Of a stretch of DNA of 16,914 bases, positions 1 through 6,980 are shown piece by piece. The position numbers were made by a program, and so were the translations under genes. Source of the DNA: an archaeon (GTDB taxonomy: Archaea; Nanobdellota; Nanobdellia; SCGC-AAA011-G17; PNOQ01); the NCBI GenBank assembly GCA_021107835.1, contig JAIOSD010000023.1:1-16914 (forward strand), written 5' to 3'. The notes under the pieces are model-generated. The model was not told the DNA's origin, made no database searches, and saw only the letters and a program-made list of their open reading frames with translations. Position 1 is the first letter of the stretch, and each line of letters begins with the position of its first letter.

Positions 1-93
1 CCTATTTTATATAGTATTATATCAATTTAGTGAAATTAAAGGTTCATTTAATACTGGCTAAAAGTTAGTCAAATTAAAATTTGAAAAATTTAT

Positions 94-104
94 AAAAAAG
101 GGGG
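94..104 (-). terminator. Oligo-T terminator after the first orphan gene
   Basis: Read on the minus strand, the 3' flank of the 117-395 gene has five C followed by six T, then more T-rich sequence. A T run after a short GC segment is the usual form of an archaeal intrinsic terminator. The C run belongs to the GC-rich repeat at 102-111, so both roles are possible. Confidence 0.45.
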
Positions 105-111
105 TGGCGTC
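102..111. repeat. Left arm of GC-rich inverted repeat around first gene
   Basis: GGGTGGCGTC here is, apart from one extra base, the reverse complement of GACGCCAACCC at 456-466. The two arms bracket the 117-395 gene and its promoter and stand out as GC-rich islands in AT-rich spacer. Confidence 0.4.
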
Positions 112-116
112 TTAAA

Positions 117-395
117 TTACTTTGCTCCATAAACGGCAATTTTTCTTTCAGATTCTTTTTGTCTTCCAATTGGTAAGGCCACTTCTAAAGCTTGAAGAGG
201 TAAGCCATACTGTTCAGCTAATTGTCTTGCTTCAGATTCGAAACTCATAAGTCCACCTTCAACAAAACCTACTTTTCTAATATAATTTTCAAAATGAGGA
301 TTTCTCTTCCAAGTATCTTCAATAGTTCCAACTGCTCCAGAATCCCTCCATTTTTTCCAAAATCTTGGGTCATTTGCTTTACTTTGATTTACCAT
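117..395 (-). CDS. Small hypothetical protein (92 aa)
   Basis: I do not recognise this family. The protein starts MVNQSKANDPRFWKKW, is rich in charged and aromatic residues in its first half, and has no signal peptide, membrane segment or cysteine pair, so it is probably a soluble cytoplasmic protein. Its second half (EARQLAEQYGL, then LQALEVAL) reads as two short amphipathic helices, loosely like a helix-turn-helix, but this is too weak to name a function. The ATG at 395 is preferred to the in-frame TTG at 401, because the TATA box at 418-425 is centred about 27 bases upstream, as for the other leaderless genes. It stands alone, followed by a T-run terminator. Confidence 0.6.
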   Translation of the reverse strand: MVNQSKANDPRFWKKWRDSGAVGTIEDTWKRNPHFENYIRKVGFVEGGLMSFESEARQLAEQYGLPLQALEVALPIGRQKESERKIAVYGAK

Positions 396-417
396 AAACA
401 ATGCATTATATAGCTAG

Positions 418-432
418 TATTTAAACCTTTCG
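418..432 (-). promoter_or_regulatory. BRE/TATA promoter of first orphan gene
   Basis: On the minus strand this reads CGAAAGGTTTAAATA: a purine-rich BRE (CGAAAGG) directly followed by a TATA box centred about 27 bases before the ATG at 395. The same 15 bases occur at 11460-11474 in front of the RHH gene. Confidence 0.65.
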
Positions 433-455
433 GTTATTTACTACTTTCAAGATAC

Positions 456-466
456 GACGCCAACCC
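456..466. repeat. Right arm of GC-rich inverted repeat
   Basis: GACGCCAACCC pairs with the arm at 102-111 apart from one extra A. A related string, ACGCCCTAACCCC, follows at 474-486, so this part of the 396-645 spacer holds two loosely tandem GC-rich units. I see no gene in that spacer. Confidence 0.35.
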
Positions 467-601
467 ATAAAATACGCCCTAACCCCAAACTCTAAAATTT
501 TCCTTCAGAATGTTGCACTAAATTTTATGGCTTCCTTTTGGTCAGACGAATATAACAGAAATTAAATCCAATAATTTTTTGAGCTCGCAGATATAATTAA
601 G

Positions 602-632
602 CCACCCCAAAGAGTGCTCTTTAAAATAATAG
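602..632. repeat. Left copy of a repeat flanking the 646-1149 gene
   Basis: This copy is CCACCCCAAA, an 11-base insert, then AAAATAATAG. Both 10-base blocks recur in the same order at 1226-1249 with a 4-base insert. It also contains the self-complementary AAAGAGTGCTCTTT (609-622). Bases 609-620 match the reverse complement of 1214-1225 at 11 of 12 positions. Confidence 0.5.
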
Positions 633-645
633 AAACCGAAACGTT

Positions 646-1149
646 TTATTCTCTTGGAACATATAATTGTGCTGTAGGATGAAGAATAAACTCTATTGAT
701 TCTCTTAGTTTATCAAATTTACCTACCAAAGAAGGGTTTTTTTCAATCATTTCGTCATACAATCTCTCCTGTTGTACAAATTTCCAAGTTCTTTCTTTAG
801 ATGTTTTGACAACATTAACTGCAAAATATGGGACAATTTGTTCTTTTGCTACCTCTTCAGCAAGTCTTACTATCCCATAAGCCATATTATATCTATGTTG
901 TTTTAATCTCTCAAAAGCTTCATTACTCCTCGGAGTCCCCATATCTTCTTCAAAAATATTCACAGGTCCAAGATAAACCGAACTTACTAAATTTAATGAT
1001 TCTGGAGAAATTTCTCTTTCTCCTAATTCAATATTATTTTCCAAATTATACCCTATATAGTTTTCAGGCATTTTTGGTTCAGCAGGTCTAAAAACTCCTG
1101 CTTCTTTTACCCAAAAGATAAATTGGGGTTGTGTTTGTTCTCCTGCCAT
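646..1149 (-). CDS. Hypothetical protein (167 aa)
   Basis: I do not recognise this family. The protein starts MAGEQTQPQFIFWVKEAG. It has no signal peptide or membrane segment and is mixed alpha/beta by eye, with a helical centre and a charged KNPSLVGKFDKLRESIEF stretch near the C terminus. The upstream in-frame starts would give up to 184 aa, but they lie on or beyond the TATA box at 1174-1181; that box is centred 28 bases before the ATG at 1149, so a leaderless start there is chosen. It is a single-gene unit bracketed by the short repeats at 602-632 and 1211-1249, which makes it look like a discrete cassette. Confidence 0.65.
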   Translation of the reverse strand: MAGEQTQPQFIFWVKEAGVFRPAEPKMPENYIGYNLENNIELGEREISPESLNLVSSVYLGPVNIFEEDMGTPRSNEAFERLKQHRYNMAYGIVRLAEEVAKEQIVPYFAVNVVKTSKERTWKFVQQERLYDEMIEKNPSLVGKFDKLRESIEFILHPTAQLYVPRE

Positions 1150-1173
1150 ATTAAAATTGTTAATTATATACCA

Positions 1174-1181
1174 TTTATAAA
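1174..1181 (-). promoter_or_regulatory. TATA box of the 646-1149 gene
   Basis: TTTATAAA is centred about 28 bases upstream of the ATG at 1149, the standard spacing for a leaderless archaeal transcript. Confidence 0.6.
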
Positions 1182-1210
1182 CTTTTTGGTTTGTAACCAC
1201 TTTTAAGTTA

Positions 1211-1249
1211 GAAAGGGCACTCTTTCCACCCCAAAATAAAAAATAATAG
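1211..1249. repeat. Right copy of the repeat flanking the 646-1149 gene
   Basis: This region holds AGGGCACTCTTT (1214-1225), the inverted match to 609-620, then CCACCCCAAA and AAAATAATAG (1226-1249), the direct match to blocks at 602-611 and 623-632. GAAAG and CTTTC at its left edge could also form a small hairpin. Confidence 0.5.
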
Positions 1250-1473
1250 GCAAGCCCAAAAAATTACTCCTTCGCTTCTAGACCACGCATTGTAGTCCCC
1301 CCATATAACAAGGGTTAAATTGAAATTGATTTTTATTAAATTAACGAAAGTACCCATTTATTTTCCACACCAACTGAAACAAATAGTTCCCAAAACAACC
1401 ATTTATAAACAAAAACAAGAAAACCACATTTTGCCACTACAGCCCCCCTAACCCAAGAATTCTTGCAGAAACA

Positions 1474-1480
1474 TTTATAT
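1474..1480 (+). promoter_or_regulatory. TATA box of the gyr operon
   Basis: TTTATAT sits about 48 bases before the gyrB ATG, predicting transcription from about 1503-1505 and a leader of about 20 bases. It is one of the few promoters here that is not leaderless. Confidence 0.55.
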
Positions 1481-1481
1481 A

Positions 1482-1504
1482 CTAGTTACACTTTTTTTAA
1501 CTAG
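1482..1504. promoter_or_regulatory. Inverted repeat over the gyrB transcription start
   Basis: CTAGTTA (1482-1488) and TAACTAG (1498-1504) are perfect reverse complements separated by 9 bases. They begin two bases after the TATA box and end at the predicted transcription start. A dimer bound here would block transcription, so this is a candidate operator. A short RNA hairpin is less likely, since most of it would lie upstream of the start. Confidence 0.45.
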
Positions 1505-1508
1505 ATTT

Positions 1509-1544
1509 ATGAGAAATTTTTACAATGGAAACAAAAAAAACTAG
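1509..1544 (+). other. Possible 11-codon upstream ORF overlapping gyrB start
   Basis: ATG at 1509 opens a frame reading MRNFYNGNKKN and stops with TAG at 1542-1544, beyond the gyrB ATG at 1525 and in another frame. It is the first ATG on the predicted transcript, and neither start has a Shine-Dalgarno sequence. It may be chance or may limit gyrB translation. Confidence 0.25.
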
Positions 1545-3414
1545 TCAGTATGATGCCAGCCAAATAAAGGTCTTAGAAGGACTTCAAGCAGTAAGAAAAA
1601 GACCTGCTATGTACATAGGAGACACTGGACTAAGAGGATTACATCACCTAGTATACGAAGCAGTAGACAATTCCATAGATGAAGCAATGGCTGGCTTTTG
1701 TAATAAAATAACAATTACAATAAACCAAGATAATTCTATCACAGTACAAGACAATGGAAGGGGAATTCCAATAGATATGCATAAAACCCAAAAAAAATCT
1801 GCTTTAGAAGTTGTTATGACAGTTTTACATGCTGGTGGAAAGTTCGACAAAGACTCTTACAAGGTTTCTGGGGGATTACATGGGGTAGGAATTTCTGTTG
1901 TAAATGCTTTATCAAAAAATTTAGGAGTACAAGTAAAAAGAGATGGAAAGGTTTACCAACAAACCTATACAAAAGGAAAAACAAATTCAGAATTAAAGAT
2001 TATTGGAGAAACAAAAGAAACAGGAACAACAGTAAAATTCATCCCAGATCCAGAAATATTCCAAGAAACAGAATTTAAATATGATATCTTAGCTAGTAGA
2101 TTAAGGGAACTATCATTCTTAAACAAAAAATTAGAAATAAACTTAATAGATAAAAGAACAGACAAGCAAGATAAATTTTACACAGAAGATGGAATAATAA
2201 ATTTTATAGAATTCTTAAACAAAAATACTGAAAAATTACACGAAGAAATAATTTATTTTAACAAAAAAAATAAAGATGTAGAATTAGAAATTGCAATGCA
2301 ATATAATGCTGGTTATGTTGAAAAACTATTCAGCTTTGTAAATAATATAAATACAGTTGAAGGGGGAACACATGTTTCTGGATTTAAAACAGCACTCACA
2401 AGAGTAGTTAATGATTATATTAAAAAGAAAAAAATAAATGGTGTAAAACTAACCGGAGATGATTTAAGAGAAGGGCTAACTTGTGTTATTTCTATAAAAG
2501 TTCCAGAACCACAATTTGAAGGACAAACAAAAACAAAACTTGGAAACTCAGAAATAAAAGGAATTTCAAGCAATATAGTAACAAGACAATTATCTACGTT
2601 TTTTGAAGAAAATCCATCAGTAGCAAAAACAATAATTGAAAAATCTATTTCAGCTGCAAAAGCAAGAGAGGCAGCAAGAAAAGCTAGAGACTTAACAAGA
2701 AGAAAGTCGGCTTTAGAATCTGGCTCTCTGCCAGGAAAATTAGCAGATTGTCAAGAAAAAGATCCTGCAAAATCAGAAATCTTTCTGGTGGAAGGAGATT
2801 CGGCAGGGGGAAGTGCCCGTCAAGGACGTTCTAGAGAAACTCAAGCAATTCTACCACTAAGAGGAAAAATATTAAATGTAGAAAAAGCAAGCATGGATAA
2901 GATATTCAACAATAATGAAATTGCAACAATGATCTCAGCAATAGGTGCAGGTGTTGGAGAAGAATTTAATATAGAAAAAGCAAGATATCACAAAGTAATA
3001 ATAATGACAGATGCAGATATTGACGGTGCACATATTACAACATTACTTTTAACTTTCTTTTACAGACACATGAAAGAACTAATTAATGCAGGATATCTCT
3101 ACATAGCAATGCCCCCATTATATGGAATAAAAAAAGGAAAGCAAATAACTTACTGTTATACAGACAAAGAATTAAAAGAACTAACCAAAGGAGAAAAAGT
3201 TCCTATTCAACGTTACAAAGGTCTTGGAGAGATGGATGCAAATCAACTTAGTGAAACCACAATGGATCCAGAAAAAAGAATTTTAAAACAAGTTACAATA
3301 GAAGATGCAGTACTTGCAGATCAAACATTCAGTACTTTGATGGGGGATAAAGTTGAACCTAGAAGAGAATTTATACAATCTAATGCGGGGGAGGTTAAAA
3401 ACCTTGACATCTAA
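1525..3414 (+). CDS. gyrB: DNA gyrase subunit B
   Basis: This is the ATPase subunit of type IIA DNA gyrase; with GyrA it introduces negative supercoils. At 629 aa it is the short form, without the insert of the 804-aa E. coli protein. The GHKL ATPase domain has the catalytic Glu45 and Asn49 (EAVDN), QDNGRGIP at 75-82 and GGLHGVG at 116-122. The transducer loop QTK is at 334-336. The TOPRIM domain has EGDSAGG at 423-429 and metal-binding DADIDG at 496-501. The C terminus (RYKGLGEM, then VEPRREF) is standard. The aminocoumarin-contact residues Asp76, Arg79, Arg139 and Thr168 are kept. ATG 1525 is chosen because an in-frame stop lies at 1510-1512. It is the first gene of a four-gene operon ending in gyrA. 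Archaeal gyrases are generally thought to have come from bacteria. Confidence 0.97.
   Translation: METKKTSQYDASQIKVLEGLQAVRKRPAMYIGDTGLRGLHHLVYEAVDNSIDEAMAGFCNKITITINQDNSITVQDNGRGIPIDMHKTQKKSALEVVMTVLHAGGKFDKDSYKVSGGLHGVGISVVNALSKNLGVQVKRDGKVYQQTYTKGKTNSELKIIGETKETGTTVKFIPDPEIFQETEFKYDILASRLRELSFLNKKLEINLIDKRTDKQDKFYTEDGIINFIEFLNKNTEKLHEEIIYFNKKNKDVELEIAMQYNAGYVEKLFSFVNNINTVEGGTHVSGFKTALTRVVNDYIKKKKINGVKLTGDDLREGLTCVISIKVPEPQFEGQTKTKLGNSEIKGISSNIVTRQLSTFFEENPSVAKTIIEKSISAAKAREAARKARDLTRRKSALESGSLPGKLADCQEKDPAKSEIFLVEGDSAGGSARQGRSRETQAILPLRGKILNVEKASMDKIFNNNEIATMISAIGAGVGEEFNIEKARYHKVIIMTDADIDGAHITTLLLTFFYRHMKELINAGYLYIAMPPLYGIKKGKQITYCYTDKELKELTKGEKVPIQRYKGLGEMDANQLSETTMDPEKRILKQVTIEDAVLADQTFSTLMGDKVEPRREFIQSNAGEVKNLDI
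3390..3396 (+). promoter_or_regulatory. Shine-Dalgarno inside gyrB for the methyltransferase
   Basis: GGAGGTT lies 7 bases before the TTG at 3404 and inside the last gyrB codons. It favours TTG 3404 as the start over the ATG at 3422 (25 bases away) and suggests coupling to gyrB translation. Confidence 0.55.
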
Positions 3415-4051
3415 ATCAAATATGGATTATTGGGATGAGTTATTAATGAAGTTACCAGACTCTTATAAAAAGTGGTTTGAGGAAGAAAAAAAATATTTAA
3501 TAAAAAATATAAAAAAAGATTCAAAGGTTTTAGATATTGGTTGTGGAAATGGAAGAAGTATGAATGATCTTTTTCCTATAACTAAAACCATAACTGGAAT
3601 AGATCATGATAAAATTGTAGTAAATGAGTCCATAAAAAGATTTAATCTGTACAAGGGCATAAAAATACTTTTAGCAGAAGCGTCTGATTTACCTTTTGAG
3701 AAGGATTCTTTTGATTTTATAATTTCTTTAGGCGTTTTTCATAATTTTGCAGATAAAAAATTCAGAATTCTAGAAGAAATGAAAATGGTTCTAAAAGAAA
3801 ATGGAAAAATAATCATAAGCACATATTCTGAAAAGGCATTACCAGAAAGAATGAAAATCTACAAAAAACTAAAGATCCCAATAAAAAAAATTGATGAAGA
3901 TGGAACTGTAACCTTCGATGAATCACTAGGGGATAATATTTCAGAACAATTCAGTGAAAAAGAACTAAGAGATATTTTCAAAAAAGCAAAACTAAAAGTA
4001 GAAGAAATAAAGGGGGTTGGTATAGTATACTTTTGTAAATTAACAAAATGA
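3404..4051 (+). CDS. Class I SAM-dependent methyltransferase
   Basis: This is a Rossmann-fold methyltransferase (Methyltransf_11 type), probably cytoplasmic. Motif I is VLDIGCGNG at residues 42-50 of the 215-aa form, an acidic residue follows the second strand (GIDHD), and later motifs are ASDLPF and FDFIISLGVFHNF. The substrate cannot be read from the sequence; tRNA-modifying enzymes of the Trm9 type and small-molecule methylases share this core. Start choice: TTG 3404 has a good Shine-Dalgarno 7 bases upstream and overlaps the gyrB end by 11 bases; ATG 3422 is the alternative. Its stop overlaps the next ATG (ATGA). Its 5' half seems to use more T-ending codons than gyrB, which could mean later arrival or lower expression. 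A role in gyrase function is suggested only by position. Confidence 0.88.
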   Translation: MTSKSNMDYWDELLMKLPDSYKKWFEEEKKYLIKNIKKDSKVLDIGCGNGRSMNDLFPITKTITGIDHDKIVVNESIKRFNLYKGIKILLAEASDLPFEKDSFDFIISLGVFHNFADKKFRILEEMKMVLKENGKIIISTYSEKALPERMKIYKKLKIPIKKIDEDGTVTFDESLGDNISEQFSEKELRDIFKKAKLKVEEIKGVGIVYFCKLTK

Positions 4052-4596
4052 TAAAAGCAATAGTATTTGATTTAGGAGGGGTTATCTTCCACGCAGTTTT
4101 TGATGATATAGAAGTATTCCAAAAGTTTGTTCCAGAGTGGAACAAAGCAAAAACAGGAGAGATAACTCAGGAAGATTTTTATGAAACAATATCAAAAGCT
4201 ACAAAAGCTACAAAAGATGAAGTCAAGAAAAAGTTTCTAGCAGAAATTAAATTAGACGAAGATATGAAAAATCTAATACTAACACTAAAAGAAAATTATA
4301 AGATTGGAATATTAACAAACACAATAGAGGATCTATACAACGAAGACAAAAAACTATGGAATTTTGAAGAAATTGCAGAGGTTATTACAAGTTTCAAAGA
4401 ACATGTAGCAAAACCTCATCCAGATGCAATTGATTTAATGCTAAAAAAACTTGGTGTAGAAAGAGAAGATATAATATTCGTAGACGATCATCCAGACACA
4501 ATAGAAAAGTATTCTAACACAGGAATTACTTGTATAAAATTTACAGGATATAAACAATTATTAAAAAAATTAAAAAATATGGATATTAAAATATGA
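4048..4596 (+). CDS. HAD-superfamily hydrolase
   Basis: This 182-aa protein is a haloacid-dehalogenase-type phosphatase/hydrolase. Motif I is FDLGGV with nucleophile Asp8 and Gly10 where many HAD phosphatases carry the second Asp; this DLGGV/DLGNV form occurs in YihX-like sugar phosphatases. Motif II is LTNT (Thr90), motif III Lys122 in AKPHPDAI, and motif IV FVDDHPD (Asp146, Asp147). A helical cap lies between motifs I and II. The substrate is unknown; a small phosphoester is likely. It overlaps the genes on both sides by four bases (ATGA), so its translation is probably coupled to both the methyltransferase and gyrA. Why a hydrolase sits between the gyrase subunits is unclear. Confidence 0.9.
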   Translation: MIKAIVFDLGGVIFHAVFDDIEVFQKFVPEWNKAKTGEITQEDFYETISKATKATKDEVKKKFLAEIKLDEDMKNLILTLKENYKIGILTNTIEDLYNEDKKLWNFEEIAEVITSFKEHVAKPHPDAIDLMLKKLGVEREDIIFVDDHPDTIEKYSNTGITCIKFTGYKQLLKKLKNMDIKI

Positions 4597-6980
4597 CTGA
4601 TAAAATACAAATAAGGCGAATAGAACAAGAAATGAAAGAATCTTATCTAAATTATGCTATGTCTGTTATAGTTGGAAGGGCGCTTCCAGATGTAAAAGAT
4701 GGATTAAAACCAGTCCATAGAAGAATTCTATATGCTATGAAAGAGTTGGGATTATTCCACAACAAACCACATAGAAAATCCGCAAGAATCGTTGGAGATA
4801 CGCTTGGAAAATTTCATCCTCATGGAGACCTTGCGGTCTATGAATCTCTAGTTAGAATGGCACAAGACTTTTCTTTAAGATATCCTTTAGTTAATGGGCA
4901 TGGAAATTTTGGATCAATCGACGGGGATTCTCCAGCTGCTCAAAGATATACAGAAGCAAAATTGTCAAAAATAGCAGAAGAATTATTAAAAGATATAGAA
5001 AAGGATACAGTACCTTTCACACCAAACTTTGATGATAGTTTAACAGAACCTGTAGTCCTGCCAGCAAGACTTCCAAATCTATTGGTCAATGGTTCAACAG
5101 GAATTGCAGTTGGTATGGCAACAAACATGCCACCGCATAATCTCACAGAAATAGTAGACGCAATAGTAGCACAAATAGAAAATCCAGAAATAAAAATAGA
5201 GGAATTATTAAACTTTGTAAAAGGGCCAGACTTTCCAACAGGAGCACAAATTCTTGGAACAAGCGGAATAAGAAAAGCATACAAAACAGGAATTGGTTCA
5301 ATAAAAATAAGGGCAGTTTGTGAAGTAGAAGATAAAAAAATTATAGTTTCAGAAATTCCCTATCAAGTTAATAAGACAACTTTAATAGAAAACATAGCAA
5401 ACCTAGTAAGAGACAAAAAAGTATTAGGCATAGCAGACATAAGAGATGAATCAGATAGAAGGGGAATGCGGATAGTTTTAATACTAAAAAAAGATTCTAA
5501 TCCAGAATTAATACTAAATCAATTATATAGACATACTCAATTAGAAACTACATTTGGAATAAGAAATCTTGCACTTTTAGACAAACAACCAAAAATACAC
5601 ACACTAAAACAACTAATTGAAAATTTCATACTTCATAGAAAAGATGTAATAGCTAAAAGAACAAAGTTCGATTTAAACAAAGCAGAAACAAGGGCCCATA
5701 TTTTACTAGGATTAAAAAAAGCACTAGAAAATATTGATGCTGTTGTAAAAACCATAAAAGGCTCTAAAACAGTAGAAGTTGCTAAACAACAATTAATTTC
5801 TAAGTTTGAATTATCCAAGGAACAATCAATATCCATTTTAGAGATGAAGTTGCAAAAATTAACGTCCTTAGAAACAGATAAAATAAAAAAAGAATATGAA
5901 AGTTTACTAAAACTAATTGAAGAACTAAAAATAATTTTAGAAGATGAAAGAAAAATATACAATATTATAAAAAAAGAACTAAAGGAATTAAAAGAAAAAT
6001 ATGGTGACGAAAGAAAAACAAAAATAATAGATGTAGAAGAAGAAATAGAAGATGAAGACCTAATAAAAAAAGAAAATGTTGTAGTGACAATAACCCACAA
6101 AGGATATGTAAAAAGATTACCAATAGACACATATAGACAACAAAATAGGGGTGGAAAAGGAATAAAAGCAACAGGTACTAGGGAAGAAGATTTTGTAGAA
6201 GATATACTTACTACAAACACCCATGATTATTTACTTTTCTTTAGTAATTTAGGAAAAGTTTATTGGTCAAAAGCATATTCAATTCCTTCTGGATCAAGAT
6301 ATGCCAAAGGAACAAACCTAATTAACTTACTAAGACTATCAAATGATGAAAGAATTAAAGCAATAATCCCAGTTTCACAATTCAAGGAAACTTGGTATCT
6401 AAATATGGTGACTAAAAAAGGTTTAATAAAAAAAACCTCATTAAAGGAATATTCTAGACCAAGAAAAGGAGGTATAATCTCTATAAACCTTAAAGAAAAA
6501 GATTCGTTAATAGATGTAATTCTAACAAAAGATGGGGAAGAATTAGTTATTGCAAGTAAAAATGGTTTAGCAGTAAGGTTTAGTGAAAAACAAATAAGAC
6601 CTGTCGGAAGAAACTCAATGGGTGTAAGGGCAATTAGATTAGTAAAAGATGAGGTTATTGGAGTGGATATAGCAAAAGATTCCTTACTAACAATTACAGA
6701 AAATGGTTATGGTAAAAGAACTGATATTAATGATTATAGGTTAATAAACCGGGGTGGAAAAGGGGTAATTAATATAAAAACTTCTTCAAGAAACGGAAAA
6801 GTTGTCGGAATCTGCTCAGTAAATAAAGGTGATGACTTAATCTTTGTAACAAAAAAAGGAATTTTAATAAGAACTCAAGCAAAAAATATTTCTAAAATAG
6901 GAAGAAACACACAAGGAGTAAGAATAATGAAACTCTCAGAAGGCGATAAAGTAATCTCTATTGCTAAGGTTATTAATTAA
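4593..6980 (+). CDS. gyrA: DNA gyrase subunit A
   Basis: This is the DNA-cleaving and wrapping subunit of gyrase, 795 aa. The winged-helix breakage domain carries the catalytic Tyr119 (AAQRYTEAKL), and the QRDR segment HPHGDLAVYES spans 75-85. A coiled coil runs through about 340-480, followed by an acidic linker at about 480-493. The C-terminal beta-pinwheel begins at about 495 and holds a GyrA box, QNRGGKG, at 517-523, plus a second related INRGGKG at 718-724. The box marks a wrapping gyrase rather than topoisomerase IV. Leu80 stands where E. coli has Ser83, and Glu84 where it has Asp87. The start overlaps the HAD stop (ATGA). The last 45 bases are covered by an opposing ORF. Confidence 0.97.
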   Translation: MTDKIQIRRIEQEMKESYLNYAMSVIVGRALPDVKDGLKPVHRRILYAMKELGLFHNKPHRKSARIVGDTLGKFHPHGDLAVYESLVRMAQDFSLRYPLVNGHGNFGSIDGDSPAAQRYTEAKLSKIAEELLKDIEKDTVPFTPNFDDSLTEPVVLPARLPNLLVNGSTGIAVGMATNMPPHNLTEIVDAIVAQIENPEIKIEELLNFVKGPDFPTGAQILGTSGIRKAYKTGIGSIKIRAVCEVEDKKIIVSEIPYQVNKTTLIENIANLVRDKKVLGIADIRDESDRRGMRIVLILKKDSNPELILNQLYRHTQLETTFGIRNLALLDKQPKIHTLKQLIENFILHRKDVIAKRTKFDLNKAETRAHILLGLKKALENIDAVVKTIKGSKTVEVAKQQLISKFELSKEQSISILEMKLQKLTSLETDKIKKEYESLLKLIEELKIILEDERKIYNIIKKELKELKEKYGDERKTKIIDVEEEIEDEDLIKKENVVVTITHKGYVKRLPIDTYRQQNRGGKGIKATGTREEDFVEDILTTNTHDYLLFFSNLGKVYWSKAYSIPSGSRYAKGTNLINLLRLSNDERIKAIIPVSQFKETWYLNMVTKKGLIKKTSLKEYSRPRKGGIISINLKEKDSLIDVILTKDGEELVIASKNGLAVRFSEKQIRPVGRNSMGVRAIRLVKDEVIGVDIAKDSLLTITENGYGKRTDINDYRLINRGGKGVINIKTSSRNGKVVGICSVNKGDDLIFVTKKGILIRTQAKNISKIGRNTQGVRIMKLSEGDKVISIAKVIN

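Larger units (their letters stand above)
1150..1524. other. Intergenic spacer between orphan gene and gyrB
   Basis: This 375-base spacer holds the promoter of the leftward gene, the right repeat copy, a second TATA-like TTTATAAA (1402-1409) that could serve either strand, and the gyrB promoter. I found no tRNA, box C/D RNA or riboswitch. A 49-codon minus-strand frame starting at 1357 is open but has no convincing start signal. Confidence 0.6.

Noticed and set aside
1255..1310. tRNA-like string GCGTGGTCTAGAAG on the minus strand
   Set aside because: It resembles a tRNA D-arm start, but no T-loop, anticodon stem or acceptor pairing could be found.
1202..1357. 49-codon minus-strand frame with a hydrophobic end (VIFWACLLFFILGW)
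   Set aside because: No good ribosome site or correctly spaced TATA box, unusual tryptophan load, and it runs through the repeat copy. Probably chance.
5633..6220. 195-codon Ser/Phe-rich frame antisense to gyrA
   Set aside because: It is the mirror of the Lys/Glu/Ile-rich gyrA coiled coil. Composition and lack of start signals mark it as a shadow.
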